In this document: piece by piece, positions 36,586-44,038 of the stretch | Layout of the letters: each line of letters starts with the position of its first letter | Position numbering within the stretch: the first letter of the stretch is position 1 | From: Acinetobacter sp. WCHAc010034 | GTDB taxonomy: Bacteria; Pseudomonadota; Gammaproteobacteria; Pseudomonadales; Moraxellaceae | Length of the DNA stretch: 64,000 bases | Direction of reading: 5' to 3' | Assembly: GCF_001696615.3 (NCBI RefSeq) | Contig: NZ_CP032279.1 | Location: forward strand, 3,566,638-3,630,637 | Program-made: the position numbers and the translations under genes | The notes under the pieces: generated by a model | The model's input: the letters and a program-made list of their open reading frames with translations, nothing else | Databases searched by the model: none | Told to the model about the DNA's origin: nothing

Positions 36586-38451
36586 ATGGAATCTTTTCGC
36601 AAAGTCATTAAGGGCTGGCTGGGCAAAGTTCTGCTCATTTTGTTTTTGACCCCTTTAGCGCTTGTAGGTATTGAAGGATATTTTAGCAGCGGTTCAAAAG
36701 ATGCGGTGAAGTCAGTGAATGGCGCGGATATCTCTGAAAAAGAGGTGGAGCAACTGACCAGTTCGCTGAAAGAGCAGTATCTGGCGTATGCGAAGGGCGA
36801 TGAAACTTTGCTGAATCAGAATTTCATTAATAACAAAGCCATGGAAACTTTGATTTCGCGCCAGCTGCTGCAGCAGCAGGCCGATAAGCTGGGCATTAGC
36901 CTAAGCGATCAGCAACTGGTGCAGATGATTCGGCAGCAGCCGAGTTTTCAGCAAAATGGCCAATTCTCAGAAGAACTGTTTTCTAATTATTTAAAATCGA
37001 TTGGCATGACCAATCGTGAATTTATTGAAAATTTGCGTAAAGATCACGCTTTGAAAATGCTTTCCGCAACATTTATGGATTATGCGCTGGTCAGCCCGGT
37101 GGATATCAAGCAAATTGCTGATCTGCAGACTGAACAGCGCACGCTGCAGCTGGCGAGCATTAAGCTGGATGATTATAAGCGCGGCGTGAAAGTCACTGAA
37201 GCTGAAATTGCTGCCTATTATAAAAAGCATCCGTCAATGTTTAAGCAGGGAACCAGCGTTGATGTAGATTTTGTGGTGCTTTCTCCGGCCAATGTGAAAG
37301 GCGCTTCAAATGAAGTGACCGATGCGGAGCTTAAGCAGGCTTATGACGCATTTGTGCAGAAGCAGCAGGCTGCCGTTCAGCCTGTGGTGAAGCATATTTT
37401 AATTACGGCGGATGGCCGCACCGATGCTGAAGCGAAGAAATTAGCTGAAAAAGCGGCGGCTGAAATTAAAGCGGGTGCATCTTTTGCTCAGGCTGCAGCG
37501 CAGTATTCTGAAGATCCTGAATCGAAGAATAAAGGCGGCGCCATTGCAGTCTACCAAAAAGGCGTATTTGGCGATGCATTTGACCAGGCAGTTGCCGGTT
37601 TGAAAGCGGGCCAGATTTCTGCGCCGGTGAAAACAACTTACGGCTATCACATTGTAGAAACCTCGGCAGCAGCTGTTCAGGTGCCGGCATTTGAAGCTGA
37701 AAAAGCCCGCCTGACGCAGGAAGTGTTAAGCGCTAAAAATGCCAATGCTTTCTCTGATACCGTCAACAGCCTGAATGACATGGTAGTCAGCAGCGATGCG
37801 CTTGACGTGATTACTCAGGAAGTAAAAGGTGTTCAGGTTCAGTCTATTAAAGGCTTAACGCTTTCTTCGGTGCATCCGGTGCTGAGCGATGCAAATGTGA
37901 AAGTGAAGCTGTTTAATGATGATGTTAAAAACGGCGACCGCAATGTTTCCAGCAGCATTCAGCTGGCGAATGGCGATGCGGTTTGGGTGAAAGTCCGCAA
38001 TTATCACGCTGCCGGCGTGCAGACTTTGGCGGAAGCTAAGGCGCAAGTCACTGCAAAACTCATTGAGCAGAAGGCTTTTGATGCGGCCAAAGCGAAAATT
38101 CAAACTGCGCTGAATGAGTTTAAAACTAAGCCTGAAGCATCGGTGAGCAAAGCGGGCCTTAATTTTGTCAGCGCAGGCACATTTACCCGTGCGGACGGCA
38201 TGCTGAAGCGTGAAATTCAGCGTGCTGCATTCAGTGTGGCTGCGCCAAAAGCTGGCCATTGGTCTGTGACGACGGCCAGCCTGCCAAATGAACTGGTTGT
38301 TGTGGCGGTTACCGGCGTGAATAAAACCACATCTAATGCATTGACCGGCGACCAGCTGAATGAACTGTCTAAGCTGTACCAGCAGCTGCGCGGCCAGCAG
38401 GAATTTGATGATTACACCCGCTACCTGAAAGAGCATGCGAAAATCAAGTAA
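36586..38451 (+). CDS. ppiD: Periplasmic folding chaperone / peptidyl-prolyl isomerase PpiD
   Basis: 621 residues, near E. coli PpiD (623). A short basic N-terminus and one membrane helix (about residues 13-30) anchor it in the inner membrane. A SurA-like chaperone domain follows (about 35-240), then a parvulin domain (about 262-365, with VVKHILITADGRTDAEAKKL and GYHIVETS), then a long C-terminal chaperone part. It helps newly secreted outer-membrane proteins fold. The order hupB-ppiD matches E. coli. The parvulin motif looks intact, but E. coli PpiD has little isomerase activity, so activity here is uncertain. Confidence 0.93.
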   Translation: MESFRKVIKGWLGKVLLILFLTPLALVGIEGYFSSGSKDAVKSVNGADISEKEVEQLTSSLKEQYLAYAKGDETLLNQNFINNKAMETLISRQLLQQQADKLGISLSDQQLVQMIRQQPSFQQNGQFSEELFSNYLKSIGMTNREFIENLRKDHALKMLSATFMDYALVSPVDIKQIADLQTEQRTLQLASIKLDDYKRGVKVTEAEIAAYYKKHPSMFKQGTSVDVDFVVLSPANVKGASNEVTDAELKQAYDAFVQKQQAAVQPVVKHILITADGRTDAEAKKLAEKAAAEIKAGASFAQAAAQYSEDPESKNKGGAIAVYQKGVFGDAFDQAVAGLKAGQISAPVKTTYGYHIVETSAAAVQVPAFEAEKARLTQEVLSAKNANAFSDTVNSLNDMVVSSDALDVITQEVKGVQVQSIKGLTLSSVHPVLSDANVKVKLFNDDVKNGDRNVSSSIQLANGDAVWVKVRNYHAAGVQTLAEAKAQVTAKLIEQKAFDAAKAKIQTALNEFKTKPEASVSKAGLNFVSAGTFTRADGMLKREIQRAAFSVAAPKAGHWSVTTASLPNELVVVAVTGVNKTTSNALTGDQLNELSKLYQQLRGQQEFDDYTRYLKEHAKIK

Positions 38452-38476
38452 GCGCTGAAGCTATCATTGAAAAGAA

Positions 38477-38503
38477 AAAACCAGCCCGAGGGCTGGTTTT
38501 TTT
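38477..38503 (+). terminator. Rho-independent terminator of ppiD
   Basis: A perfect 10-bp stem AAAACCAGCC/GGCTGGTTTT with a 4-base loop and a T-run, 25 bases after the stop codon. Confidence 0.92.
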
Positions 38504-38616
38504 GCATCTGCTTTTGCTGTTTGATTGTGCTGAGGCGAAAAGCTGAATATGCCTCGAAATCAGAAATGCGTCAGGCCAAGCATCCGTATTTCCGGCTGCG
38601 TGGACAGGGCGGAAGA

Positions 38617-39486
38617 TTAGGTGCGGATCTTAATTTCGTAGCCGGTGTATTTGCGGATGTTGATCACGCCGGTATCCAGAATTAAGTACTGGCCTTTAAT
38701 GCCTTGCAGCTTGCCGCGGATAATCGGGGTTTTATCCAGATTATGCGATTTGATTTTCTCAGGATACTGCTCTACAGGGTAAATGAATTCGCGCGGGCGC
38801 TCATCATTCAGCAGTTCTACGGTTTCATTGAACTGCAGATTTTGGCTGAATTCATCGCGGATGGCTTGGATTTTCGGCGCGAATTCTTCGACCAGCTGTT
38901 CACGGATTTCAATTAAATCAATCGGTTCAGCTTCGCCTTTCAGCAGCTTGCGCCAGTCGGTCTTATCGGCAACCTGCGTGCCGAACATGATTTCCAGCTG
39001 CCCGGACAGGCGGCGGGAACCGACCTGCATAATCGGCAGGGCTTGGGTTGCGCCCTGATCCAGCCAGCGTGTCGGCATTTGGCCCAGGCGGGTAATGCCG
39101 ACCTTTAAAGCGCTGGAATTGGCCAGATAGACAATATGCGGCTGGAAGCAGACCTCATGCGCAAAGCTGTCTTCGCGGCAGGTGCCTAAATGATAGTGGC
39201 AGGTTTCCGGCTTCATAATGCACATATCGCATGCCGCTTTGGTTTTAAAGCACTTGAAGCAGTGGCCCTGCGAATAGGATTTTGGCGTTTTAGTTCCGCA
39301 GGAAATACAGTAAATATTGCCTGTCGCTTCAATTTCAATTTCCTGGCCAAGGCTGAAAGGAAGCTCAATTTCTGAACGGTCCAGAATAAATTTGTATTCT
39401 ACATTCGCCTTGTGCGTCTGCTGATCAGTTACACTACGGTCTATGAGGCCTGCATGCATTTTATGGCAAATGCCTTGTAGTTCCAT
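38617..39486 (-). CDS. DUF2797 protein with zinc cysteines
   Basis: 289 residues from the ATG at 39486 (MELQGICHKM); a longer frame to 39624 runs back over the divergent gene and is discarded. The first half is rich in Cys and His (CISCGTKTPKS, CFKCFKTKAACDMCI, CHYHLGTCRE), probably two zinc sites. The middle stretch HIVYLANSSALKVGITR, followed by RWLDQGA, has the look of a GIY-YIG-like nuclease fold as I read it, which is inference. DUF2797 proteins have no known function to my knowledge. It is divergent from the gene at 39521 with only 34 bases between them. Confidence 0.8.
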   Translation of the reverse strand: MELQGICHKMHAGLIDRSVTDQQTHKANVEYKFILDRSEIELPFSLGQEIEIEATGNIYCISCGTKTPKSYSQGHCFKCFKTKAACDMCIMKPETCHYHLGTCREDSFAHEVCFQPHIVYLANSSALKVGITRLGQMPTRWLDQGATQALPIMQVGSRRLSGQLEIMFGTQVADKTDWRKLLKGEAEPIDLIEIREQLVEEFAPKIQAIRDEFSQNLQFNETVELLNDERPREFIYPVEQYPEKIKSHNLDKTPIIRGKLQGIKGQYLILDTGVINIRKYTGYEIKIRT

Positions 39487-39520
39487 AAAGAATACTCGCT
39501 TAAATAATAGGGATGCAGTT

Positions 39521-39991
39521 ATGGCTGAACAAAATGTCATCACTTCGATGCTAGACGATTTATCTAAAGAACAGCCGATTTCAACTGCATTATGTATTGG
39601 ACAGAATCTTGAACAATACGGCAATAATCAATCAATTCAATGGCGCTATTTTAGCGTATCTGAGTTTTTAAGTCTGCCTTTTAACCGGCGCTATGACTTG
39701 GGGTTTGTGCTGCTGAATACGGCGGAAATGGCCGATGCCTCCAGTCAGGACAAGTCGCAGCTGCTGGTTAAGCTGCGGGATTTAATGGCAAAGCGCATTG
39801 TGGTGGTCAGCCGGCTGCAGGATGAGCAGCTGCTGCGCGCTTTGGGCTTTACTCAGCTGATTGATAAAACCGCGCATGGCAGCGATTTCGCCTTGTGGCA
39901 GTTTAATATTCTGACCTATAAGCATGTGCCGGACTGGTTTAATTCCAAGTTTTGGGCCAACCCTGAAAACTGGAATAAGTTCCGCTGGTAG
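39521..39991 (+). CDS. Uncharacterised protein, possible DUF6231 family
   Basis: 156 residues from the ATG at 39521; the frame extends 26 codons upstream into the divergent gene's start and is discarded. It is a soluble alpha/beta protein with a Rossmann-like early part (STALCIGQNL) and an aromatic C-terminus (WFNSKFWANPENWNKFRW), without known catalytic motifs. The closest family I can name is DUF6231, held loosely. It shares a 34-base promoter region with the DUF2797 gene, an arrangement that suggests a common function or co-control. Confidence 0.65.
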   Translation: MAEQNVITSMLDDLSKEQPISTALCIGQNLEQYGNNQSIQWRYFSVSEFLSLPFNRRYDLGFVLLNTAEMADASSQDKSQLLVKLRDLMAKRIVVVSRLQDEQLLRALGFTQLIDKTAHGSDFALWQFNILTYKHVPDWFNSKFWANPENWNKFRW

Positions 39992-40066
39992 CGACGGATT
40001 TTCCGCAAGCGCATGATGCTCATCCGCAGGTCTGTATGCAGCAGGGTTCCAGCCATTTTTTACAGC

Positions 40067-40684
40067 TTAAGAGCCTGAATCTAAATGAAACAGGCGGTTG
40101 GAAGCGCAGATTCTTTTGGCGATATAATGCGATTTTTTCAGCCGGATTAAGATAATCTGCGACTGGAATTCCAGTTCGCCGAATTCAGGCTCAACCTGCA
40201 CATAATGAAGCTGGCCTAATTCGTCCCTGACCCGCGCCTGAGCGGAAAAGCCCGGCCGGGCATTGCCGCTGGAAATGGTGGCTAAGCGCCCCAGCAGGTT
40301 GACCTGCTGCCTGATCTGCCTGGGCGGAATGACCTGATCCAGGCAATGAATCATGAAAACTGTGAAAAAAATAGCAATGATCAGCGCCGGCAGCACCAGA
40401 TAATAGGCCGGAAAAAAGGCCAATTCACGGGAATAAATGCAGAATTGCAGGAAGTAGCCTGCAAAGCTGAAATTCATCAGCAGGAAAAACAAGATTAATG
40501 TTTTAGAAAACTTAACATTCAGCAGCGGCAGCTCATCTAAGCGCTTAGGTGAAAACTTTTTAAAAAGCACACTTGGGCGCAAATTCAGATAGTAGCCGAT
40601 GGTTTCCGCCATGCCGAGCAGCAGAACAGCGATCAGGCTTAAATGAAAGGGAATTAAGCTGTATTCTGTAAGAAACTCTGGCAT
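40067..40684 (-). CDS. YqiJ-like membrane protein with C-terminal OB-fold domain
   Basis: 205 residues. Three to four hydrophobic helices (about residues 10-30, 60-85 and 90-115) are followed by a soluble C-terminal domain (about 125-195) reminiscent of the OB-fold domain in YqiJ and NfeD proteins (LGRLATISSG, LGQLHYVQVEPEFGE). YqiJ-like proteins usually sit beside a flotillin gene (yqiK); none is present here. It is the third gene of a leftward operon, 18 bases after the Rieske protein gene, and AGGAT precedes the ATG. Function is unknown. Confidence 0.72.
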   Translation of the reverse strand: MPEFLTEYSLIPFHLSLIAVLLLGMAETIGYYLNLRPSVLFKKFSPKRLDELPLLNVKFSKTLILFFLLMNFSFAGYFLQFCIYSRELAFFPAYYLVLPALIIAIFFTVFMIHCLDQVIPPRQIRQQVNLLGRLATISSGNARPGFSAQARVRDELGQLHYVQVEPEFGELEFQSQIILIRLKKSHYIAKRICASNRLFHLDSGS

Positions 40685-40702
40685 GGCAGCATCCTGCGGG
40701 TT

Positions 40703-41029
40703 TTATGCTTCTAAAAGGTAAATTCCGCCATCAGAATGCACGGTAATTTCTACTTTTTCAAGCGCTTGACCTTGGCATGGGCCGGAAATGCATTCGCCGG
40801 TTTCCACCATGAACAGCGCGCCATGCGTAGAGCATTCAATGTATTCCTGATCGCGGTCTAAAAACTGGTTTTCTAAAAATTCCAATTCAACCTGCAAATG
40901 CGGGCACAGATTCTGATAGGCGTAAAAAGCGCCGTCACGCTGGGTGATGAAAATCGTGTCGCCATCCGGCGTTTCAAAGGAACGCGCTTCGCGTTCCGGC
41001 ACATCTTCGGTCATGCAGATTTTATGCAT
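40703..41029 (-). CDS. Small Rieske [2Fe-2S] protein
   Basis: 108 residues from the ATG at 41029; a start three codons upstream is possible. It has the Rieske ligand pairs CPHL (about residues 42-45) and CSTHGALF (about 67-74) and no signal peptide or membrane segment, so it is a cytosolic soluble Rieske protein of the ferredoxin/NirD type. Its start codon overlaps the stop codon of the kinase gene (TAATG), so translation is coupled. Its electron partner is unknown. Confidence 0.88.
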   Translation of the reverse strand: MHKICMTEDVPEREARSFETPDGDTIFITQRDGAFYAYQNLCPHLQVELEFLENQFLDRDQEYIECSTHGALFMVETGECISGPCQGQALEKVEITVHSDGGIYLLEA

Positions 41030-42033
41030 TAGGCGCATTCCTTTTGAAAGTTCTGCAGCAGCTGCGCATAGCTGCCGATGTCTAAGCGCGGGCCAAACTG
41101 CGCAACAACTTCACTGGAAATCAGAATAGCGAGTTCCGCCGCGGTTTGATAGCCTAAGCCGGCATTTAATGCATAAAGGAAAGCGCCTGAAAATGCATCG
41201 CCGGCGCCGTTGGCGTCTACGGCAGTGACTTTGCGCCCGGAAACAGTAAATGTCTGCTCATTGTTATGAATTAACGCGCCTTTTGCGCCCAATGTAATGA
41301 CAATGTGCTTGCTGAGTGATTGCAGCTTCGCCAGCGCCGCTTCAATGCTTTGGGTCTCGGTGTACATTAATGCTTCCTGCTCGTTGCAGAATAGCAGGTC
41401 TACGCCGTCATCCAGCAGCTCATCCAGGCCTTGGCGCGCGTACATCACCATCGCCGGGTCTGACAGCGTTAAAGCAATTTGAACGCCGTTGGCTTTGGCG
41501 ATTTCGCGCGCCTGCTTGACCGCAACGCGGGCAGAATCGCTGGTCGATAAGTAGCCTTCAATATAGAGCCATTTGGCTGCCTGCAGTGGCGCGAAATTAA
41601 TCTGGCCATCGGTAAGCTCAGCAGTAATGCCTAAATAGGTGTGCATGGTGCGTTCTGAATCCGGGCTGACCAGCACCATGCATGTGCCTGTAACGCCTTC
41701 GCTGATGGACTGCGCAGCGGTTTGAATGCCGGCTTCATTTAAGCCCTGCAGGTAAATCTGCCCCAGGTCATCATTGCCGACGCGGCAGCCGTAAAATGCG
41801 GAACCGCCTAATGCGCTGAATGCTACGGTTGTATTGGCTGCGGAACCGCCGGAAGCTTGGCCTTTATAGACTTGGCTGGCCTGCAGGGAACTGTACAGCG
41901 CAGCCTGAGTATCGCCGTCAGTCAGCTGCATTGTGCCTTTTTGCAGGTTTTGCTGAATAAGAAAATCATCAGAAATTTTAAATTCCTGGTCAATTAATGC
42001 ATTGCCAATTGCAAAAAGATCAACAGTCGCCAT
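41029..42033 (-). CDS. PfkB-family carbohydrate/nucleoside kinase
   Basis: 334 residues of the ribokinase-like fold. Motif 1 is the ASGGSAANTTVAFSALGG region (about residues 60-77) and motif 2 is VDANGAGDAFSGAFLYAL (about 268-285) with the catalytic Asp and anion hole. The N-terminus and size resemble adenosine-kinase-like PfkB members, but the substrate cannot be assigned; adenosine, inosine or a sugar are possible. It is the first gene of a three-gene operon with the Rieske and YqiJ-like genes, an unusual partnership. Confidence 0.88.
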   Translation of the reverse strand: MATVDLFAIGNALIDQEFKISDDFLIQQNLQKGTMQLTDGDTQAALYSSLQASQVYKGQASGGSAANTTVAFSALGGSAFYGCRVGNDDLGQIYLQGLNEAGIQTAAQSISEGVTGTCMVLVSPDSERTMHTYLGITAELTDGQINFAPLQAAKWLYIEGYLSTSDSARVAVKQAREIAKANGVQIALTLSDPAMVMYARQGLDELLDDGVDLLFCNEQEALMYTETQSIEAALAKLQSLSKHIVITLGAKGALIHNNEQTFTVSGRKVTAVDANGAGDAFSGAFLYALNAGLGYQTAAELAILISSEVVAQFGPRLDIGSYAQLLQNFQKECA

Positions 42034-42317
42034 GTTTTTCAGTCACATCAAAAAAATGAAAGCGCTAAGTTTACACCAATGCTCAGGTTTGCTGAAGTTT
42101 GTTGAGTAAAATTCATTGCGCCTGCATCTGCGCCGGTTTTTTAGGCATATTGCCAAAAATGAGGCTTTTTTTTGCGTTATTTGTGGATTTGTTTCTCTTT
42201 GCTATTGATCAATGCCTGAATTTTTATTTACATAGACCGCAACGGTTATTTCGCTGTTTCAGCTTTTGACGCCGCTGAAAAATATTAACTGATCATTAGA
42301 TTAAAAAGTGTGGGTAT

Positions 42318-42770
42318 ATGGAAATAAGTATTCGTCAAGCCGAACAATTGCCAAAACACATCGAAAATTTAGCAGCTTTGGCAAATCAAGAAGGCTATGC
42401 ATTTATTCAGCGTTTAATCGAGGAATTTGAAAGCGGCAAAAACCGTTTTGACCAGACCGGCGAGTGCCTGCTGCTGGCTTATGACGGCGATAAGCTGGTA
42501 GGCTGCGGCGGCTTGAATCAGCAGTGGGGCGATGCCGGCGTAGAAGACCGGATTGGCCGGGTTCGGCGCTTTTATGTGCATCCGCAGTACCGCCAGCATG
42601 GGGTCGGCAAGCAGCTGCTGCTGGAGCTGGAGAAAAAGGCGCGCCCGTTTTATGCAGCGCTTTGCTTGAATACTGACACCAAGTCCGCTGCGCATTTTTA
42701 TCAAAAGCATAATTATGTTTTTGTTGAAAGCCATCCAAATTATAATTATTTTAAATATCTGATTGTTTGA
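42318..42770 (+). CDS. GNAT-family N-acetyltransferase
   Basis: 150 residues of the GNAT fold, with the acetyl-CoA-binding motif A in RRFYVHPQYRQHGVGKQLL (about residues 75-93) and a conserved C-terminal aromatic strand. The substrate is unknown. It is a single gene; a palindromic repeat follows it. Confidence 0.87.
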   Translation: MEISIRQAEQLPKHIENLAALANQEGYAFIQRLIEEFESGKNRFDQTGECLLLAYDGDKLVGCGGLNQQWGDAGVEDRIGRVRRFYVHPQYRQHGVGKQLLLELEKKARPFYAALCLNTDTKSAAHFYQKHNYVFVESHPNYNYFKYLIV

Positions 42771-42828
42771 TGCATTAGACTTCTTTCAATAAGTCATTTT
42801 TCAAACAATATTTAATTCATAATGAGAA

Positions 42829-42915
42829 TTCCCTCTCCTTTTTAAGGAGACTTGCGCAGAATACCGCTCAGGGTGAGGATTTTATTAAAAAACTCCCTCA
42901 TCCTAACCTTCTCTT
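42829..42915. repeat. Degenerate palindromic intergenic repeat
   Basis: The sequence CCCTCTCCTTTTTAAGGAGA (42831-42850) forms a first hairpin and GGGTGAGG (42871-42878) pairs with CCTCATCC (42896-42903). It has the plan of the CCCTCTCC/AGGGTGAGG repeats common in Gammaproteobacteria, with several changes from symmetry. Confidence 0.55.
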
Positions 42916-43048
42916 GAGTCATATATGGCGCAAGAGAACTATTTTATATTTCTGCGCTGCATTGCGGTTCAAGCCGGAACTATGCAGCGCTTTTAAGCTG
43001 TAAATCCTCAACGTTTTTAATTTCAATTTAAGCTGCGCATTCAACAAT

Positions 43049-43074
43049 GATTCTTATCCTTTAATATAAGAATC
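43049..43074. promoter_or_regulatory. Perfect inverted repeat next to the DUF347 start codon
   Basis: Arms GATTCTTAT (43049-43057) and ATAAGAATC (43066-43074) with an 8-base spacer end 6 bases before the ATG at 43081, where the ribosome site would be. It could be a repressor operator or an RNA hairpin that hides the ribosome site. Confidence 0.6.
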
Positions 43075-43080
43075 AAGCGC

Positions 43081-43866
43081 ATGCCCATTCCCGTTCCATC
43101 CGCAAATGACCATCAAAGCGCAGTCCGGCTTTTAGCCAAAGTGCCGCCAATTACCGCGCTCTTCTGGCTGACAAAAATTTTTGCCACGACCTTTGGCGAA
43201 ACCGCAGGCGATGCGCTGTCGATGTCGCTGAATTTGGGCTATTTGACCAGCACATTTATTTTCGCCGGCATTTTTATTGGCCTTGTCTGCCTGCAGATCC
43301 GCGCGAAACATTATCATCCCTATCTGTACTGGTTCACCATTATTGCCAGCACGACCGTAGGCACAACCTTGGCGGATTTTCTGGACCGCTCATTGGGCAT
43401 CGGCTATTTCGGCGGCAGCGCCATATTGCTGACTTTGCTGATCGCCACACTGTATGTTTGGCGCACAGTGGAGGGCAGCATTTCGCCTTATGCGCTGCAG
43501 CGGCCGCGTGCAGAATGGCTGTACTGGCTGACCATTACTTTTTCGCAGACTTTAGGCACAGCGCTGGGCGACTGGTCTGCAGACAGCGCCGGGCTGGGCT
43601 ATGCTGGCGGCATGGTTTTATTTTCGGCTTTAATCCTGCTGGTTGTGGCGCTATTTTATTTTACTGAAATTTCAAAAACACTGCTGTTTTGGGCGGCTTT
43701 CGTGCTGACCAGGCCTTTGGGCGCAGTGGTGGGCGATTTTCTGGACAAGCCCGTCAGTTCCGGCGGTCTGGATTTAAGCCGTTTCGCAGCCTCAGCCGTG
43801 CTGCTGCTGGCGATTATGCTGTGCGTTCACTGGGCTAAGCGTCAGGAGGCAAGGCGCACTGGCTAA
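43081..43866 (+). CDS. DUF347 (COG4705) membrane protein with four internal repeats
   Basis: 261 residues with about eight hydrophobic helices arranged as four repeats. Each repeat begins with a stretch of the form (T/S)xTxGxxxGDxxxxxxxxGY: around residues 36-59 (FATTFGETAGDAL), 92-114 (ASTTVGTTLADFL), 155-177 (FSQTLGTALGDWS) and 208-225 (TRPLGAVVGDFLD). Conserved Asp and Thr in mirror positions hint at an ion or metal path. The family is uncharacterised to my knowledge. No strong ribosome site is present except within the inverted repeat before the ATG. Confidence 0.8.
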   Translation: MPIPVPSANDHQSAVRLLAKVPPITALFWLTKIFATTFGETAGDALSMSLNLGYLTSTFIFAGIFIGLVCLQIRAKHYHPYLYWFTIIASTTVGTTLADFLDRSLGIGYFGGSAILLTLLIATLYVWRTVEGSISPYALQRPRAEWLYWLTITFSQTLGTALGDWSADSAGLGYAGGMVLFSALILLVVALFYFTEISKTLLFWAAFVLTRPLGAVVGDFLDKPVSSGGLDLSRFAASAVLLLAIMLCVHWAKRQEARRTG

Positions 43867-44038
43867 AGAAAGCCGGCGCCTCATTAATGTTCCGGCAGTG
43901 CAAAAGGCGCGTTGGCGCTGGTTTTGATGGCATTGAAATGTTGACCAATTCACTTGGAAAATTATCATTCTGTGAATTCTGCTGCTGATTTTCAGGTATA
44001 CTCAAGCGACTTAAAAATGCTATGAATTAGGAGATCAC

